A DNA stretch of 64,000 bases, taken from assembly GCA_013791765.1 (NCBI GenBank), contig VMTC01000063.1, positions 1 through 64,000 on the forward strand, read 5' to 3'. The DNA is from Rhodoferax sp. GTDB lineage: Bacteria; Pseudomonadota; Gammaproteobacteria; Burkholderiales; Burkholderiaceae_C. Below are positions 61,176 to 64,000 of the stretch, in pieces. Positions within the stretch are counted from its first letter, which is position 1; every line of letters begins with the position of its first letter. The notes under the pieces were generated by a model, which did no database searches, had not been told where the DNA came from, and worked only from the letters and a program-made list of their open reading frames with translations. The translations under genes were made by a program, and so were the position numbers.

Positions 61176-63173
61176 ATGCAGTATTTCGTTACCGGTGCTA
61201 CCGGATTCATCGGCAAGCGTCTCGTCAAAAAGCTTCTTGAGCGCAAGGGCTCAGTCGTGCACTTTCTGATTCGCCAAGAGAGCGAGGGCAAGGTGGCGGG
61301 CCTGCGCAAGTTCTGGGGTGTCAGCGCGGCGCGGGTGGTGCCGGTGTTCGGTGACCTGACCGCCAAGAAGTTGGGTGTTTCTGCCGAGGCCATCAAACTG
61401 CTCAAGGGCAAAATCGACCATTTTTACCATTTAGCCGCCGTTTACGATCTCGGGGCCGATGAAGCCAGCCAGGTCGCTGTCAACATTGACGGCACCCGCA
61501 ACACGGTGGAACTGGCCGGCGCGATCCAGGCCGCGCATTTCCATCTCGTCAGTTCGATTGCAGCAGCCGGTTTGTACGAGGGCGTTTTCCGCGAGGATAT
61601 GTTTGAGGAGGCTGAGAACTACGACCACCCTTATTTCCGCACCAAGCATGAAAGTGAAAAAATCGTGCGCGAGGAGTGCAAACTGCCGTGGTCGGTGTAC
61701 CGGCCGGCCATGGTCGTGGGCGACAGCAACACGGGCGAGATGGACAAGATTGATGGTCCTTACTATTTCTTCAAGCTGATTCAACGCATGCGTCAGGTGT
61801 TGCCGCCCTGGATGCCTTCAGTGGGGCTAGAAGGCGGGCGCGTCAATATTGTGCCGGTCGACTTTGTAGTGGACGCGCTTGACAGCATCAGCCACCAGAA
61901 GGGAATCGCCAAGAAATGCTATCACCTGGTCGACCCGGTGGGCTACCGCGTGGGCGATGTGCTCGACATTTTCAGCCGCGCCGCGCACGCCCCCAAGATG
62001 AATCTGTTCATCAACGCCGCCTTGCTCGGGTTTATTCCGCGCAGTGTCACCAAGGGCCTGATGGCACTGGCGCCGGTGCGCCGGGTACGCCAGGCCATCC
62101 TGAAGGACCTGGGGCTGCCCGAAGATATGCTCACTTTTGTGAACTATCCCACGCGCTTTGACTGCCGCGAAACCTTGGCAGCGCTCAAGGGCTCGGGCGT
62201 CGAATGTCCCAACCTCAAAGAGTACGCTTGGCGCTTGTGGGATTACTGGGAGCGTCATCTCGACCCCGCGTTGCACATTGACCATACCCTGCGTGGCACG
62301 GTGGCCGGCAAAGTGGTTTTGATTACCGGTGGCTCATCGGGCATCGGCTTGGCGACTGCGCACAAGTTTGCCGAGGCTGGGGCTGTCACCGTGATCTGCG
62401 GACGCGACCTTGACAAGCTCGAAGAGGCCTGCAAGGAGGCTAAAGCCAAGGGCTACAGTTTCGTGTCTTACGCGGTGGATATTGCCGACATGACAGACTG
62501 CGACCGTTTCATCAAGCAGTTGATTGAAGACCATGGCGGCGTTGATTTCCTGATCAATAACGCAGGCCGCTCCATCCGCCGTGCCATTGAGTCAAGCTAT
62601 GACCGTTTCCACGACTTTGAGCGCACCATGCAGCTCAATTATTTCGGTTGTCTGCGCGTCACCATGGGTCTGTTGCCCAGCATGGTGGCCAAACACCACG
62701 GCCATGTGGTCAACATCAGTTCGATCGGCGTGCTCACCAACGCACCGCGTTTCAGTGCCTACGTGGCGTCCAAGGCCGCGCTGGAGGCCTGGGCGCGCTG
62801 CGCGTCCAGTGAGTTTGCCGATCAAGGCGTGACCTTTACCACCATCAACATGCCTCTGGTGCGCACCCCCATGATTGCGCCGACCGGGCTGTACAACAAT
62901 GTGCCTACGCTGGCGCCCGAAGAAGCAGCCGACATGATTGCCGAAGCCTGCATTTTCAAGCCGGTGCGAGTTGCCACTCGCCTGGGCATTACCGGCCAGA
63001 TTCTGCATGCCGTGTTGCCCCGGGTGGCGCAAATCGCGATGAATACGAGTTTCAGGATGTTCCCTGATTCGGGCGCAGCAAAAGGCGCAAAGCCGGGCGA
63101 TAAAGTAATCAAGCAACACTTGTCGCCTGAGGCTGTCGCCATGCAGCAGATGATGCGCGGGATTCATTTTTGA
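61176..63173 (+). CDS. Two-domain SDR protein, fatty acyl-CoA reductase-like
   Basis: 665 residues from the ATG at 61176, which has a perfect GGAGG five bases upstream. Residues 1-370 are an extended SDR/NAD_binding_4 domain starting MQYFVTGATGFIGKRLV, with HLAAVYDL and a YFRTKHESEK catalytic Tyr-Lys pair. Residues 376-665 are a classical SDR: VVLITGGSSGIGLATAHKFAEAG, NNAGRSIRR and YVASKAALEAW with Tyr and Lys. The fusion resembles bacterial fatty acyl-CoA reductases (FAR/Acr-like), which make aldehydes or alcohols from acyl-CoA. Phasin and patatin genes beside it support a link to lipid storage. Confidence 0.83.
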   Translation: MQYFVTGATGFIGKRLVKKLLERKGSVVHFLIRQESEGKVAGLRKFWGVSAARVVPVFGDLTAKKLGVSAEAIKLLKGKIDHFYHLAAVYDLGADEASQVAVNIDGTRNTVELAGAIQAAHFHLVSSIAAAGLYEGVFREDMFEEAENYDHPYFRTKHESEKIVREECKLPWSVYRPAMVVGDSNTGEMDKIDGPYYFFKLIQRMRQVLPPWMPSVGLEGGRVNIVPVDFVVDALDSISHQKGIAKKCYHLVDPVGYRVGDVLDIFSRAAHAPKMNLFINAALLGFIPRSVTKGLMALAPVRRVRQAILKDLGLPEDMLTFVNYPTRFDCRETLAALKGSGVECPNLKEYAWRLWDYWERHLDPALHIDHTLRGTVAGKVVLITGGSSGIGLATAHKFAEAGAVTVICGRDLDKLEEACKEAKAKGYSFVSYAVDIADMTDCDRFIKQLIEDHGGVDFLINNAGRSIRRAIESSYDRFHDFERTMQLNYFGCLRVTMGLLPSMVAKHHGHVVNISSIGVLTNAPRFSAYVASKAALEAWARCASSEFADQGVTFTTINMPLVRTPMIAPTGLYNNVPTLAPEEAADMIAEACIFKPVRVATRLGITGQILHAVLPRVAQIAMNTSFRMFPDSGAAKGAKPGDKVIKQHLSPEAVAMQQMMRGIHF

Positions 63174-63421
63174 GCCTGTTTTTTCTTTTAAAAAATGGAT
63201 TCAAACGGTCCTTTGATGTTTTTGAACTGTTTTCGGAGATTTGGTTTGATATTAAATCGTTAAGTACCTCCTTTTAATGGTTAAAAATGAAGTCATATTC
63301 TTGCTTAAGCTTGAAGGCTGGGGTTTGAAATAATGTGACTCGATTAGAATCGGGCGTGAAAAAAGGCAGGTCAAAGCCTGCTCGCATATTGATTATTAAT
63401 TTTTAACACAAAGGTTTTAGC

Positions 63422-63793
63422 ATGAGCGATTTGATCGAGATTCAGAGTCAGATAGAAAAATTGCAAAAACAGGCCACGGAAATCAAGGCGCGTGAATTTG
63501 GCAAAACGGTGCAGGAAATTCTGGTCAAAATGCAAGCCTTTGGTATCACCCTGAAGGATTTGCAGCCGGGCAAGGCGCGCGGGGCCAAGGGCAAAGGAAA
63601 AACCATCAAGATCGCCAAGGGCAGCGCGCTTGACAAACCTGCTGGTGCAGCCAAGAAAGTCGCAGCGCCCGTGGCTGCCAAATACGTCGGCCCGAACGGC
63701 GAAAGCTGGAGCGGGCGCGGTTTGACGCCGCGTTGGTTGACGGCCTTGCTGGTTGATGGCAAAAGTAGAGAAGATTTTGCCGTCAAAAGCTAA
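63422..63793 (+). CDS. H-NS family nucleoid protein
   Basis: 123 residues. A short N-terminal coiled-coil oligomerisation part (about 2-45, with IEIQSQIEKLQKQATEIKARE) is followed by a Lys/Ala/Gly-rich linker and the C-terminal DNA-binding part YVGPNGESWSGRGLTPRWL, typical for beta-proteobacterial H-NS proteins. AAAGG lies about ten bases before the ATG. The 248-base spacer 63174-63421 is AT-rich at 63200-63300 and 63380-63420, as often upstream of hns genes; no clear promoter is assigned. Confidence 0.88.
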   Translation: MSDLIEIQSQIEKLQKQATEIKAREFGKTVQEILVKMQAFGITLKDLQPGKARGAKGKGKTIKIAKGSALDKPAGAAKKVAAPVAAKYVGPNGESWSGRGLTPRWLTALLVDGKSREDFAVKS

Positions 63794-63847
63794 ATTCATC
63801 GGGCTGTCAAGCGATGCTCGCGGCACTATCCGCACCCCCAACCATAG

Positions 63848-64000
<153 letters not shown>

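Noticed and set aside
63365-63384. Hairpin GCAGG/CCTGC upstream of the H-NS gene
   Set aside because: Five-base-pair stem only and no T tract; not supported as terminator or operator.

Overview
The window is gene-dense, GC-rich DNA that looks like a Burkholderiales chromosome, most likely Comamonadaceae (Rhodoferax/Polaromonas type). The evidence is the set of family matches, a short dispersed repeat of a kind I remember from that family, an H-NS protein of the beta-proteobacterial type, a phasin and argB. No rRNA, tRNA, insertion sequence or CRISPR array was seen. No gene-free stretch exceeds 300 bases. The longest are 57130-57417, 48571-48826, 63174-63421 and 60145-60376.

From 1 to about 48570 the window is most of an exosortase A (XrtA/EpsH-type, PEP-CTERM) exopolysaccharide locus. 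The exosortase itself should lie just left of base 1. The left part (1-8071) holds the end of a glycosyltransferase, a glutamine-dependent amidotransferase of asparagine-synthetase type, a further glycosyltransferase, the XrtA-type O-ligase, a polysaccharide deacetylase and a Cys-less asparagine-synthase homologue. Two genes here, a glycosyltransferase and ugd, survive only as internally deleted remnants. The variable middle (8194-32361) encodes a VanZ/O-antigen-ligase fusion, glycosyltransferases, an epimerase, a methyltransferase, a GtrA protein and a Wzx-like flippase. It also carries an acyl-modification module (AAC(3)-like, FkbH-like, ACP, MaoC-SDR fusion, six-hairpin protein). It ends with two tandem Mur ligase-peptidyl-tRNA hydrolase fusion genes and another Cys-less asparagine-synthase homologue.

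The right part of the locus (32349-48570) is two divergent operons with the standard XrtA accessory genes. Leftward are ACP, hydrolase 2, hydrolase 1, DegT aminotransferase, GNAT and TPR protein. Rightward are acyl-CoA ligase, PLP decarboxylase, a TIGR03013-type sugar transferase, PrsK, PrsR and PrsT. The sugar transferase, the expected priming enzyme, is interrupted by one in-frame TAA. With the two remnants on the left this suggests that polymer synthesis is decaying or has changed.

From 48571 to 52491 a sigma-54 type promoter precedes a Tat-signal protein, a PqqD-like protein, an HprK-related kinase, a nucleotidyltransferase and a trypsin-like protease: an HPr-rel-A type cluster that looks like a peptide- or protein-modification pathway. 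Nucleotide-sugar genes follow on the minus strand (manC, an NDP-sugar pyrophosphorylase, galE, rfbD; 52516-57129). The right end (57418-64000) is chromosomal: a conserved hypothetical, TetR regulator, patatin-like lipase, phasin with a perfect inverted repeat upstream, a two-domain acyl-CoA reductase-like SDR protein, an H-NS protein and the start of argB.

The parts I consider least explained are the tandem Mur ligase-Pth fusions with a shared Cys4-His linker, and the HPr-rel-A cluster.
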